Shown: piece by piece, positions 1 to 11,211 of the stretch
Layout of the letters: every line of letters begins with the position of its first letter
Position numbering within the stretch: position 1 is the first letter of the stretch
NCBI GenBank assembly: GCA_029974985.1
Contig: JARKQC010000227.1
Coordinates: 92,069-156,068 of the forward strand
Direction of reading: 5' to 3'
Origin: Bacteroidota bacterium
Lineage (GTDB): Bacteria; Bacteroidota; Ignavibacteria; Kapaibacteriales; UBA2268
DNA length: 64,000 nucleotides
The notes under the pieces: model-generated
Database searches by the model: none
The model's input: the letters and a program-made list of their open reading frames with translations, nothing else
What the model was told of the DNA's origin: nothing
Position numbers and translations under genes: made by a program

Positions 1-12
1 TTTTATCTATCT

Positions 13-1868
<1,856 letters not shown>

Positions 1869-2630
1869 TTATCGAATTACTATTCTTTTTCGGATATATT
1901 TTTCTTTACCTATTCGAACTTCTGCTATATAATCGCCTGCTGGCATTAAGCGACCGTTTGAATCACGCCCATTCCAAGTTAAAGAATAATTTCCGGGACT
2001 TTGTCTGCCGTTAAAAAGTGTAGCAACGACAACAGAGCTAACCGAATAAACCACAATTTCAACATCAGCATTATAATCAAGTGAATATGAAATTTTAGGT
2101 GATAAATCCTCGCTTAAACCAAAAAAATTTGCAATAGCTTCTGTTGTAATTTTTAATCCAAATTGTTGTAATGTCATCACAAATGGCACTTCGAAAGCAT
2201 TTTGTATCATTGTTTGGCGGTGCGCTATTTCAACGGGTGAAGGATTGTAAAAACTCGATGGTATATTTCTAATATTTTGAATTGCAATTTGCCAAGGTGT
2301 GCCTTCTTGTATGCGTTTTTCAAAATTCCATACTTCATCAGAATAAATTAAATTATTTTGCAATATGACATTTACGGGTAAATTTAGACGGATAATTTGA
2401 TAAAATGCACTATCTTGATATGGTAAATAATTAAACTCACTTTTAGGTAATTCGGTTTCTTGATATTGATTATTATTAGATGACTCTTTCATTAATTGAA
2501 TAGGAGTTTTAGTTGGGGTTTTCTTTAATATAGTTCGAACGCCTCCAGTATCAAGATTTGTGTAAGCACTCAAATTTATAAAATTAAAGAATAAAAAGAA
2601 TAATATTATTTTAAAAGTAATGTTTATCAT
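1869..2630 (-). CDS. Secreted protein with C-terminal FlgD-Ig-like domain
   Basis: 253 residues with an N-terminal hydrophobic stretch (about residues 5-22) that reads as a signal peptide, so the protein is exported. The middle (30-180) is not recognised. The last 70 residues form an Ig-like beta domain of the FlgD_ig type, with the hallmark motifs LTWNGRDSNGRLMPAGDY and YIRKRIVIR at the extreme C-terminus. In this group such domains end many extracellular proteins and resemble T9SS C-terminal domains in position, but this one lacks the usual YPNP start. Function is unknown; surface location is inference. Confidence 0.75.
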   Translation of the reverse strand: MINITFKIILFFLFFNFINLSAYTNLDTGGVRTILKKTPTKTPIQLMKESSNNNQYQETELPKSEFNYLPYQDSAFYQIIRLNLPVNVILQNNLIYSDEVWNFEKRIQEGTPWQIAIQNIRNIPSSFYNPSPVEIAHRQTMIQNAFEVPFVMTLQQFGLKITTEAIANFFGLSEDLSPKISYSLDYNADVEIVVYSVSSVVVATLFNGRQSPGNYSLTWNGRDSNGRLMPAGDYIAEVRIGKEKYIRKRIVIR

Positions 2631-2758
2631 CTAATTTTGTAGCTTTATTTTTTTTTAAATAATTATACTAAAATAATTAATTTTATCTAAACTTTAAATA
2701 AAATTGTAATATATTAAATTTTACAAATATATTTATTAATAATAAAAACAAATAAAAA

Positions 2759-2790
2759 AAACCGATATTGAATTATTACAATATCGGTTT
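2759..2790 (-). terminator. Rho-independent terminator of the S1-domain gene
   Basis: A perfect 12-bp stem (AAACCGATATTG and its complement) with an 8-base loop is followed on the minus strand by a run of T. It lies 24 bases past the stop of the gene at 2814. Confidence 0.85.
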
Positions 2791-2813
2791 AAAATCAAAA
2801 TAATTTTAAAAAA

Positions 2814-4292
2814 TTAATTTTTAAGTAAATTCTCTTTCATTGCATCAGATAATAAATCTTGTAAAGTAAATGTTACTGAATCGCTTGATGTTGATGGTAT
2901 ATTAGCATTATCTTTATGATAGTGCTGTCCAGCATTTTCTGTTTTTTGTTTTTCCTTAGGTTTAAATTGTGGTTTTTCCTCATTAGCTGGAACAACAATA
3001 AGTGATTCTTTTTCAATATCAATATTATCTATTATAACTTCTATATTATCACCCGGATTATTCAATCCTTTTGGTAAAAATCTCATTTTACTGCGTGGCA
3101 TAAAGCCATCTACTTCACCATTTATATTAATGACTGCGCCTTGGTCCATTAAATATTTAATAGTCCCATTAACTACAGTTTTAGGCAGATATTTTTCTGC
3201 TAACGCTGTCCAAGGATTTTCACTAAGTCTTTTTAAACTCAAAGCAATAGTTTTTTTATTTTCATTAGAAGCAATTACAGCAAATTCCATTTCTTGGTCT
3301 GGTGAAAATACTTCTTTTGGATTTTTTACTCTCATTGTCCATGATATTTCGCTTGTTCTGCATAGCCCATCAACCCCCGGCTTGATTTCAACATAAGCAC
3401 CAAAATCAGTGATACGTCTAACGATACCTTTTACTACCGAGCCGCTTTGAAATTCAGAGGCAATACCTTTCCAAGGTGATTCTTCGAGTTCTTTTGTGCT
3501 TAAGCCAATGCGTTTATTCTCTTTATTTACTTCAACTATTACAGCTTTTACAATTTGTCCTTTTTTAAAAGTTTGCTGTAAATCTTCAACTCTTTTATTT
3601 GATAATCTCGAAACGTGAACTAATCCTTCTACTCCATAAACATCAATAAATATACCGAAAGAGGCTATTGATGTTATTGGTCCTTCGATAGTTTCACCTA
3701 CTTTTAAGGACTCCCAATATTTATCTTCTAAAATTTGTTTACGGCTTACAATAACAGTTTTTCGTTTAGTAACATCTTCTTGTAATTCGTGAATATGTAC
3801 TTCGATTTTTTTACCAATTGATTCTTGCATAGATTGTTCAGTTGGATTACGTTTTAAAGCAAAATGAGAAGCAGGTAAAAAGAGTGGCATTTCTTCATAG
3901 AAACATCTAAGCCCACCTTTTATTCTTTCTTTTACAGAAACCTCGATAATTTCATTATTTTCTTTAACAGCTTTTAATTTTTCAAAAATTGCATCAAATT
4001 TCGGATTAATAAATTCTTTTGGTTTGCTTGAGCTTTCTTTTGCTTTTTTATTCTCGTCATTTGTAACTTCTTCTACTTTTATAGCTTCACTCGTAGTATT
4101 TTCCATTTGCTCGGGTGCTGAGATATTTTCTGTCGGAAGAGTTTCTATTTTGCTTTCGCTACTCTCCTCGACTTTTATCTCTACTTGCTCAGTAACTACT
4201 TCTTCTTGCTTTGTAGTAGTTTCTTCGTTATTAATGATTTCATTAGATTCCTGTGAAGGATTTAATTCATTTTCTGCTAAATTATCAGCCAT
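2814..4292 (-). CDS. rpsA: S1-domain RNA-binding protein (ribosomal protein S1-like)
   Basis: Four S1 repeats follow an acidic, E/T-rich low-complexity N-terminus of about 105 residues. Repeats lie near residues 113-187, 198-268 (GIFIDVYGVEGLVHVSRLS), 285-357 (GAYVEIKPGVDGL) and 372-440 (GAVININGEVDGFMPRSKM). The fourth is divergent. Ribosomal S1 in proteobacteria has six repeats, so this is a short form of the kind usual outside them; the expected role is mRNA binding in translation initiation. I prefer the ATG at 4292 (MADNLAEN) over an in-frame GTG at 4301, which would add three residues. Residue numbers above count from the GTG. It ends in a strong terminator. Confidence 0.85.
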   Translation of the reverse strand: MADNLAENELNPSQESNEIINNEETTTKQEEVVTEQVEIKVEESSESKIETLPTENISAPEQMENTTSEAIKVEEVTNDENKKAKESSSKPKEFINPKFDAIFEKLKAVKENNEIIEVSVKERIKGGLRCFYEEMPLFLPASHFALKRNPTEQSMQESIGKKIEVHIHELQEDVTKRKTVIVSRKQILEDKYWESLKVGETIEGPITSIASFGIFIDVYGVEGLVHVSRLSNKRVEDLQQTFKKGQIVKAVIVEVNKENKRIGLSTKELEESPWKGIASEFQSGSVVKGIVRRITDFGAYVEIKPGVDGLCRTSEISWTMRVKNPKEVFSPDQEMEFAVIASNENKKTIALSLKRLSENPWTALAEKYLPKTVVNGTIKYLMDQGAVININGEVDGFMPRSKMRFLPKGLNNPGDNIEVIIDNIDIEKESLIVVPANEEKPQFKPKEKQKTENAGQHYHKDNANIPSTSSDSVTFTLQDLLSDAMKENLLKN

Positions 4293-4492
4293 TATTTGCA
4301 CCCATATAAAAAAATACTAAACAATTTTTGAATAAATTTTTATTCAAAAATAACTATAAAAAAATTAGATAAAATATAGATTACAAAGATAACTATTTAT
4401 TAGCAAATATTATTAAAAAATAAATTATTTTTTTGAAAAAAATTATATTTTCTTAAAAATTAATCAATATTTTATATGTCAAAATATAAAAA

Positions 4493-4524
4493 AAATCCCT
4501 GCTTGTTACATTAAGTAGGGATTT
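4493..4524 (-). terminator. Rho-independent terminator of glyA
   Basis: A 12-bp stem with one G-U pair (AAATCCCTGCTT against AAGTAGGGATTT) and an 8-base loop is followed on the minus strand by a long T-rich run. It lies 22 bases past the glyA stop. Confidence 0.85.
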
Positions 4525-4546
4525 GTTATAAATAATCTATTTTTTT

Positions 4547-5842
4547 TTACATTTTTTGATGTAATGGGAATTTTGATGTATAACGTTTTACTTCTTCGGT
4601 AATTTCAGTATGCAATGCTTTATTATCAATGTTGCTAATTACTCTATCTATTAATTCAGCTACATAACGGAAATCATCTTCGCGGAAACCACGTGTAGTC
4701 ATTGCTGGTGTTCCAAGTCGAATTCCAGAAGTTACTAATGGCGGCTGATTATCATTTGGTACAGCATTTTTATTACAAGTAATGCCCGACTCATCGAGTG
4801 CATTTTCTGCTTGTTTGCCCGTTACTCCTTTGTTACGTAAATCTACAAGCATTAAATGATTGTCTGTTCCACCGCTTACTAAATTATAACCTTTGTCTAT
4901 CAAAGCTTGTGCAAAAGCTTTTGCATTTTTAATTACTTGACTTGTATATCTATCGAATTCATCTGATAAACATTCATTAAATGCAACTGCTTTTGCGGCA
5001 ATAACGTGCATTAACGGTCCGCCTTGAACGCCCGGCATAACTGTCGAATCAATAACTTCACTAATTTTCTTTACTCTTCCAGATTTTGGTGCTACAATTC
5101 CAAATGGATTATCATAATCTTTATGAGTCATTATAATACCACCACGAGGACCGCGTAAAGTTTTATGTGTCGTAGAGGCAACTACATCACAATATGGCAA
5201 TGGGTTAGTTAATTTACCTTTTGCTATCAATCCCGCTGGATGAGCAATATCAGCAAATAAAAATGCACCTATTGAATCAGCAATTTGACGGAATTTTGCA
5301 AAATCTATATCACGTGGATATGCCGAAGCACCAACAGTAATTAATTTTGGTTTATGCTTTTTTGCAAGTTCAGCGGCTTTATCATAATCTATTCGTCCAG
5401 TTTCTGGGTCGAGTTCATAAGGTATAAAATTATAAAGTTTACCCGAGAAGTTTACTGGTGAGCCGTGAGTTAAGTGCCCACCGTGTGCTAAACTCAAGCC
5501 CATAACAGTGTCGCCCGGACTAATAAATGTAAAATATACTCCAAGATTAGCATTACTACCGCTATGTGGCTGAACGTTTACATATTCAGCTCCAAATAAT
5601 TTTTTCAATCTATCACGAGCTATATCCTCAGCGACGTCCACCCATTCGCAACCGCCATAATAACGTTTGCCTGGATAGCCTTCTGCATATTTATTTGTTA
5701 ATACAGAGCCTTGTGCTTGCATAACTACATCGGAAGTGAAATTTTCGCTTGCGATAAGTTCAATTTTTTCGTGTTGACGGGAATTTTCTTTTACTAATGC
5801 ATCAAATAATTCGGGATCATTAGTTTTTACTAAATCATACAT
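4547..5842 (-). CDS. glyA: Serine hydroxymethyltransferase
   Basis: PLP enzyme that converts serine and tetrahydrofolate to glycine and methylene-tetrahydrofolate, the main cellular source of one-carbon units. At 431 residues it is typical of the family. The PLP-binding lysine lies in the block [15 protein letters not shown] near residue 227, and N-terminal family blocks are present ([25 protein letters not shown]). It is monocistronic, with its own terminator downstream and about 120 bases of non-coding sequence upstream. The last residues (SKFPLHQKM) are complete. Identification is secure. Confidence 0.98.
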   Translation of the reverse strand: MYDLVKTNDPELFDALVKENSRQHEKIELIASENFTSDVVMQAQGSVLTNKYAEGYPGKRYYGGCEWVDVAEDIARDRLKKLFGAEYVNVQPHSGSNANLGVYFTFISPGDTVMGLSLAHGGHLTHGSPVNFSGKLYNFIPYELDPETGRIDYDKAAELAKKHKPKLITVGASAYPRDIDFAKFRQIADSIGAFLFADIAHPAGLIAKGKLTNPLPYCDVVASTTHKTLRGPRGGIIMTHKDYDNPFGIVAPKSGRVKKISEVIDSTVMPGVQGGPLMHVIAAKAVAFNECLSDEFDRYTSQVIKNAKAFAQALIDKGYNLVSGGTDNHLMLVDLRNKGVTGKQAENALDESGITCNKNAVPNDNQPPLVTSGIRLGTPAMTTRGFREDDFRYVAELIDRVISNIDNKALHTEITEEVKRYTSKFPLHQKM

Positions 5843-5962
5843 AATTATTACCTATTATTAAAGTCGAAAAATCTAAATTAATTTAGTTTAATCAAATTTA
5901 ACAAAAATAAGATTATTTATTGATAGAAAAAAATCTATTAGTAAATATCAATAGAAAATTGT

Positions 5963-7012
5963 TTATAATTCTAATTGTAATGAAATATGGTGTGTAATTT
6001 TATTATTATAAAGATAATCACTCGAAACAGAATAATCAATATTCAAATTAAATTCAGTTTCTAAATCTGGTCTGAATGAAATCCCCGCACCCCAATTATT
6101 CATTGGTAATATTTCGGCTTTACCTTCATTATCTCCATACAAAGAAATTCCACCTCTAAAAGCAATTAGCTCAATAGGGATAATTTCTGTTGCAAAAATT
6201 ATTGATGGAGTATTGTCGTATTGATTCATAACTGCATCTAATCCGATCATTATATATCTTGATGAGGGAATTATAATTGTATCTATTTTTCCAGTGATGT
6301 CGGGTCTTTCGAATCTTGTTTCTTCGTTTAATCCAAATTCAGTTGCGATACCCGTTCTAATAGTATAGGGTATTTTTTCGTGAATTTTTGATGGAGTATT
6401 CCATTTTATATCGCCACCAATATTATTTATTGCTAAACCAAAAGTAAACATATCAAGTACATTTAATTTTGTACCAAGATCGAATGTTATTCCATTAGCC
6501 GAAATATTAGCTCCATTGAGAGCGTTATTAATATATTTAACTCCAACTCCCATACTTAAAAATTCTAAACGATAGGATAATGCTAAAACTCCAAGTAATT
6601 GATTGTTATTTACATCATTAATTGGGTCGCCAAATTTATTTCTGCTTGTAAACTCGCCAGAATAGAAATTATTGATTCCAATACCTAAGCCAATAGAATG
6701 TAAAATTTGTTGTGAATAAGCGAGTACAGCTTGCGTTCTACCAAGCCCCAAACTACTTACTGTTGAATTAAACGTAGGAAATTCGCCCATAAAAGAGGCG
6801 CCAGAAGGGTTATAAAAAACTCCCGCAGGGTCGTTAGACAATGCAGAATAAGCTCCAGCGAAAGAAACTGGTCTTGCTCCAACATTTCTCGATAGCCAAG
6901 CTTCGGCATATCCACCGTCAGAAAATTGTGCCATAATATACTGTTGCGGAATAATAACCACAATACTTGCTAATATTATTCTTAGCATAAAATATGAGTA
7001 AGACTTATTCAA
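5963..7012 (-). CDS. PorV/PorQ-family outer-membrane beta-barrel protein
   Basis: 349 residues with a signal peptide (hydrophobic to about residue 28, cut near IMAQFSDGG). The N-terminal block GGYAEAWLSRNVGARPVSFAGAYSALSNDPAGVFYNPSG is described here by its halves: the ARPVSFAGAYSALSND and GVFYNPSG motifs typify the FadL-like PorV/PorQ (UPF0164) barrels. The rest alternates short strands and ends in an aromatic/hydrophobic strand (ISLQLEL). PorV itself shuttles T9SS cargo to the cell surface; PorQ and many paralogues have less defined roles. It follows a T9SS-sorted gene by two bases, so the pair is probably cotranscribed. Which paralogue it is cannot be told from sequence alone. Confidence 0.8.
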   Translation of the reverse strand: MNKSYSYFMLRIILASIVVIIPQQYIMAQFSDGGYAEAWLSRNVGARPVSFAGAYSALSNDPAGVFYNPSGASFMGEFPTFNSTVSSLGLGRTQAVLAYSQQILHSIGLGIGINNFYSGEFTSRNKFGDPINDVNNNQLLGVLALSYRLEFLSMGVGVKYINNALNGANISANGITFDLGTKLNVLDMFTFGLAINNIGGDIKWNTPSKIHEKIPYTIRTGIATEFGLNEETRFERPDITGKIDTIIIPSSRYIMIGLDAVMNQYDNTPSIIFATEIIPIELIAFRGGISLYGDNEGKAEILPMNNWGAGISFRPDLETEFNLNIDYSVSSDYLYNNKITHHISLQLEL

Positions 7013-7014
7013 AG

Positions 7015-7473
7015 CTACCTCGAAATAATAAACTTCTCCGAACTTTTAAAGTTTTTTCCCTGCATTATGCAAATATATATTCCATTAGGCAAATTGAAAG
7101 TTTTGGAATAAGTCTCTTCCACGTTTGATGAAGATGTCCCTTTAAAGACTTCTAAAACTTCTTTACCTAACATATTATACACACTAATTGCAATCTCCTG
7201 CTGTTTAAAAACTTGATAAATCTGAATATTTAGTTCTGAATTAGTGTACCAGATTTTTATAATTTTATTCGTGGTAATACTATCAAGCTCTATGCTATTC
7301 AATTTCAAATTAGGTTTTGCAATTTTTGTGCCATTTAAAGAAGTTTTCTTATTATTAAAATTTGGCTCGTTTAAATTAGGAATAGTAGTAATAGAAAAAA
7401 GGGTATTTAGATTTATAATTATAAAAATAATTATAAATAAAAAAAATATAATATTTTGTGAAATTGATTTCAT
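7015..7473 (-). CDS. Small T9SS type A sorting-domain protein
   Basis: 152 residues. A hydrophobic segment at residues 8-28 acts as the signal peptide, and a short linker of about 40 residues leads to a C-terminal T9SS type A domain. The domain shows the usual order: a strand ending IQIYQVF, ISVYNMLGKEVLEVF, then LPNGIYICIM and the end KFIISR. Almost nothing but the sorting domain is present, so this may be a remnant or a minimal surface peptide. It starts the two-gene unit with the PorV/PorQ-like barrel two bases downstream. Confidence 0.7.
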   Translation of the reverse strand: MKSISQNIIFFLFIIIFIIINLNTLFSITTIPNLNEPNFNNKKTSLNGTKIAKPNLKLNSIELDSITTNKIIKIWYTNSELNIQIYQVFKQQEIAISVYNMLGKEVLEVFKGTSSSNVEETYSKTFNLPNGIYICIMQGKNFKSSEKFIISR

Positions 7474-7520
7474 ATATCAAAAATACGAAATTATCAAATA
7501 TTATACAATATTAAAAATAA

Positions 7521-8999
7521 TTATTGACCAAATTTATCGCTTAGTTTTTTAAGATTATCTTTATCTTTAAGAATTTTTTCAAGTGCTACTTTTGTTTCGA
7601 GACCGCCTTTTTCGATACCAAGTTTTTTTGAAACTTCTGATAATTTTCTTTTATCTGTTGGGATAGATGATTCTTTTAAATTTTCGAGATTTTGGTTTTT
7701 AATTTTTCTTTGCTCTTCTGCTAAGTGCATAGCAAGTTGCAATTTAGCATTAATATTTGCGGCTGGATTTTGAGTAGTTTCGTTATCAATATTCTTTTTA
7801 GTAATAGTATCTAATAATTCAGCTAATGTTTGATTTTTAGGGCTTTCACTTGATTGAGTTTTCTCGGCTGTTTTTTTGTTTATTAAATTTTCATCAGGTT
7901 TTGCAATATCTTTTGGTTTATCTTCGATTTCTATTTTTTGATAAATATTTGTTGCCTGCTTAGGATTAACATAAGATTTTGCTTTATCTAATTCGGCATT
8001 GAACAAATTTTTAGTATTTTCATTTTGCTTTGATTTTATAAGTAAAAGTGTTTTTTGTCTCCATTTTAAATATAAATATAATACACTTAGCCCAATAGCT
8101 CCAATAATAAATAATAATAACTCATAATTATCTACAATAAATTTTATAAAAAAATTAGGAGTGTTAGTTTCTACTTTTGCAATATTTGTGCTGTCCTTAC
8201 TAATATTATTAGTATCTAATGATGAATTTTGCTCGAATAAATGTAAATTATCTATGTTAATAAATCTTAAATCGAGAAAATCGCTATCAAGCACATAATT
8301 AATTAATTCAAAATTTAATCTTAATGGGCAATTACATTTTTTTCTAAAATTATTAATTAAAATTTTGGAATAATTTGTATCACCAAGATTAAAAGTAGAA
8401 ATTGCTAAACCTGCTAATGCATCAATATTATTTGTATCAATTTGATAAGAATATTTGAAAGAGATTTCCGCCTCTTTAAAATATCCATATCTTAAATATG
8501 ATAAAGCTAAAAATTGAACAGCTTGTTTATTGCCTTTTTTTGCAGCGTTATAATAATTTATAAATGCTTCTTCGTAAATTTTATCTTCTTCGGCAAGTAA
8601 GCCAGTGCGAAAAATATCCTCGTCGGTATCTAATTTGTCCCAAGCGAAAACATCAACTTCGATATGAGAACTAAATGGAAATCGAGATATAGTATAACCT
8701 CGTTTTTCTTTTGTTCGAATATTTATAGTAGTATTAGAATCTGTATTAATAATATAAATATCAGATATAATACCTAAACCACTTATTTGCTTGTGATTTT
8801 CATTAAATTTACATTTTTCAATAGATAAAGTTATTTTAGTTTTATCATCTGATAGTTTAGAGTTAATTTCTGGTATTGAATCAAAATATATTATTGCTTT
8901 ATTTAAAGGATTTATAGCAATAGATTTAATTTCATAAGAATATAATCTACAACTTATGATAATCAGGAAAAAAAATGATATTTTGAATTTTGTTAGCAT
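7521..8999 (-). CDS. TPR membrane protein at the end of the flagellar operon
   Basis: 492 residues, no close family recognised. Order: signal peptide (1-20); a beta-rich region (about 22-120) containing IAINPLNKAIIYFDS and LSIEKCKF, which looks like an AMIN-type or similar envelope domain; TPR-like repeats (about 130-235, with YYNAAKKGNKQAVQFLALSYLRYG and the next repeat); one transmembrane helix (about 293-312); then a charged cytoplasmic tail ending in a conserved-looking helix (GIEKGGLETKVALEKIL). This arrangement resembles FimV/HubP polar-landmark proteins, although the LysM domain is not seen. It is the last gene after flhF-flhG-sigma, abutting the preceding gene, which fits a polar or motility role. 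That role is inference. Confidence 0.6.
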   Translation of the reverse strand: MLTKFKISFFFLIIISCRLYSYEIKSIAINPLNKAIIYFDSIPEINSKLSDDKTKITLSIEKCKFNENHKQISGLGIISDIYIINTDSNTTINIRTKEKRGYTISRFPFSSHIEVDVFAWDKLDTDEDIFRTGLLAEEDKIYEEAFINYYNAAKKGNKQAVQFLALSYLRYGYFKEAEISFKYSYQIDTNNIDALAGLAISTFNLGDTNYSKILINNFRKKCNCPLRLNFELINYVLDSDFLDLRFINIDNLHLFEQNSSLDTNNISKDSTNIAKVETNTPNFFIKFIVDNYELLLFIIGAIGLSVLYLYLKWRQKTLLLIKSKQNENTKNLFNAELDKAKSYVNPKQATNIYQKIEIEDKPKDIAKPDENLINKKTAEKTQSSESPKNQTLAELLDTITKKNIDNETTQNPAANINAKLQLAMHLAEEQRKIKNQNLENLKESSIPTDKRKLSEVSKKLGIEKGGLETKVALEKILKDKDNLKKLSDKFGQ

Positions 9000-10268
9000 T
9001 TATTTTTCTTTATCAATATCTTGATTAATTAATTGAATTTTAAAAGTTGTGCCGTCAAAAGGCTTAGAAATACTTTCAATTCTGCCTTTATATAATTTTA
9101 GAATATTTTTTATTGTTTGAAAATTATAATAAAAATTAGCTAATGATGTATTAGATTTAAGACTTTCGATTAATTCTTCATAAGTATTAAAATCATATCC
9201 TTTGCTTTCATCACGAATAGTAATTTGGATAATTCGATTATTTAATTCTGTTACATTTATAAAAATTTTATTTCTCTCATTAGGGTTTATAGCAAAGAAA
9301 TTAATAATTTGAATTAATACAAATTCTAATTGTGGTTTTATAGCCTTAGTAAAAAGAGTAATATTATTATGAGTAAAATCAATAGAAATACCTTTAGATT
9401 TAATTTGAGTAGAAATTATATTTACAGTTTCAGAAATCATTTCTACAATATTTATTATTTCAGGTTCGGTATTTTTTGCATCAATAGAAATATCAGATAA
9501 CAAACTAATAGTCTCTTTTATTGAATTTAACTGTATTTTGATAATTTCCATTCGTCTAAGCGAATTTCCAAGTCCGCTTTCTATTAAATTTATATTCGAT
9601 TCGATAATTTGTAATGGAAGAGAAATTTCTTTCAAAACTGCAAAAGAAATATCACCAAAGGTTGTTAGTGGGAGCGTTTTAACAAATCTATCGTTTAGCT
9701 CGAGTAATTTTTCTTTATAAGAATTTGAAATATTATAATTGAAAAATATATTAATCCGATTTGCGGCAAAATTTGCTAATAATTTTATAAATTCAATTTT
9801 TGAAACATTAAGTTTGTCTTGTTTTTGTTCTGTAAACGCTATATAAACTCCAAGAGTTTTATTTTCACAAATAAATGGAATAATAAGAATACTTATATTA
9901 TTATTATTTCCCGAAAGTTGTGATTGTAAATCCATTATTAATTGAGGCTCTGAACTCGATACTGCCCAATCAATAATTCCTTCTTCAATCAAATATTCAA
10001 TTCTTTGCCTTAGTTGAGAATTTTCAGTATTTTCATAATAATAAAAATCATATTCTTTATTATTATTAATTACTAAAATTTCGGATTCAATAGTTGTACA
10101 AATATTATTTAAATGCGTGGTAAAAAGAACATTTACATCATAAATACTATTTAATTTATTAAACTCATCAAAATATCTAATAATATCATTTGTAGAAAAA
10201 TAAATATCAAGTGAATTATCTTCATTATTACTCATCTTATCAATATTTTTATTATCTTCATTCTTCAT
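9000..10268 (-). CDS. GAF plus degenerate histidine-kinase-like protein
   Basis: About 422 residues. An N-terminal GAF-like sensor region (roughly 45-190) contains SILIIPFICENKTLGVYIAF. It is followed by a helical segment that aligns with a kinase dimerisation domain (EISLPLQIIES) and a C-terminal region shaped like a HATPase fold ending GTTFKIQL. The phosphoacceptor His is absent (Lys-Glu-Ile-Ser where His-Glu is expected), and the N and G boxes are not conserved (DESKGYD in place of DxGxG, no GxGLGL). It is therefore probably a pseudokinase. I chose the ATG at 10268, which follows the preceding stop by one base; an upstream in-frame ATG at 10349 would overlap the HDOD gene by 80 bases. Confidence 0.65.
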   Translation of the reverse strand: MKNEDNKNIDKMSNNEDNSLDIYFSTNDIIRYFDEFNKLNSIYDVNVLFTTHLNNICTTIESEILVINNNKEYDFYYYENTENSQLRQRIEYLIEEGIIDWAVSSSEPQLIMDLQSQLSGNNNNISILIIPFICENKTLGVYIAFTEQKQDKLNVSKIEFIKLLANFAANRINIFFNYNISNSYKEKLLELNDRFVKTLPLTTFGDISFAVLKEISLPLQIIESNINLIESGLGNSLRRMEIIKIQLNSIKETISLLSDISIDAKNTEPEIINIVEMISETVNIISTQIKSKGISIDFTHNNITLFTKAIKPQLEFVLIQIINFFAINPNERNKIFINVTELNNRIIQITIRDESKGYDFNTYEELIESLKSNTSLANFYYNFQTIKNILKLYKGRIESISKPFDGTTFKIQLINQDIDKEK

Positions 10269-10269
10269 A

Positions 10270-11211
10270 TCAATCAACTTGTAACTCATTAAATATATTT
10301 GCATTTGCATACTCTTCGAGTAGTTCTGTTTTAAGCACATATATTGCACTTTCGGTATCCATCATATCATTTTGGGTAAAATCACCAAATACTTCACTTG
10401 ATAAATAAAATTCTGGATATGGCGCGTCGTTAAGCCAAGAAGTAAATCCAAGTAAATGGGCAAACCACTCTGATAACGAAACTATTGCAGTAAGCGGTTG
10501 ATCAATTTCATTCATTAAATTATCATCGTCGGCAATATATGAATCATCATTTTTAAAATATTTTAAAAAATAGGAATAATTAATATGGTGATTTCTTATC
10601 GAGGCTACTAATTTTTCGGGTAAATTCCATTTTTCTGCAAGCCAAGCACCAATTTCGGAATGGGTACATTCCATTATTGCTTGTTCGGCATCAATTAAAT
10701 TAACATTATGAGTTTTGATATATTTTTTAATTTCGACATATTTGGGTGTAAAATATTCAGCAATAATAAGAATACCAATGTCGTGCATTAATCCAGCAAC
10801 GAAAGCCTCACCCGCAAGTTTGTAACCAAGTTTTCTTGATAAATATCTCGATGATGAACCGCAAAAAAGTCCATATTGCCAGAACTCTTTGATATTAAAG
10901 ACTTTTGTATTGACTTTTGAGAAAAATCTCTGAACAACTAAACTTAATACTATTTCTTTAAGTGTGTTAAAACCAAGAATTACAATAGCAAGGTCAATAG
11001 TTGAAATTTTCCGGGAATATCCATAAAATGGTGAGTTTGCAATTCGTAGCACTCTTATAGTAAGAGCTTGGTCTTTTTCAATAATTTTTGCAAGGCTCGC
11101 CGCACTCGATTTTGGATTATCTATTGCTGATAATAGCTCGGATACGACAATCGGAATTGTCGGCAAATTACGAATAGATTCGAGTTTATTTTGTACCTTT
11201 TTATTAAACAT
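10270..11211 (-). CDS. HDOD-domain signalling protein
   Basis: 313 residues. The HDOD domain (about 15-215) shows the family signature LPTIPIVVSELLSAI near the start, KDQALTIRVLRIANSPFYG, and IVILGFNTLKEIVLSL. It keeps an HD-type motif, GLMHDIGILI, and a later His-rich stretch (RNHHINYSY). HDOD proteins act as c-di-GMP or partner-binding regulators, and several control flagellar or chemotaxis functions. The start overlaps the end of the sigma factor gene by 8 bases and the stop nearly touches the next gene, so translation is probably coupled. The specific ligand is unknown. Confidence 0.85.
   Translation of the reverse strand: MFNKKVQNKLESIRNLPTIPIVVSELLSAIDNPKSSAASLAKIIEKDQALTIRVLRIANSPFYGYSRKISTIDLAIVILGFNTLKEIVLSLVVQRFFSKVNTKVFNIKEFWQYGLFCGSSSRYLSRKLGYKLAGEAFVAGLMHDIGILIIAEYFTPKYVEIKKYIKTHNVNLIDAEQAIMECTHSEIGAWLAEKWNLPEKLVASIRNHHINYSYFLKYFKNDDSYIADDDNLMNEIDQPLTAIVSLSEWFAHLLGFTSWLNDAPYPEFYLSSEVFGDFTQNDMMDTESAIYVLKTELLEEYANANIFNELQVD

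Noticed and set aside
3130..4320. Open frames on the plus strand opposite the S1-domain gene
   Set aside because: Complete overlap with the strong minus-strand gene, no family-like sequence; shadows of codon use.
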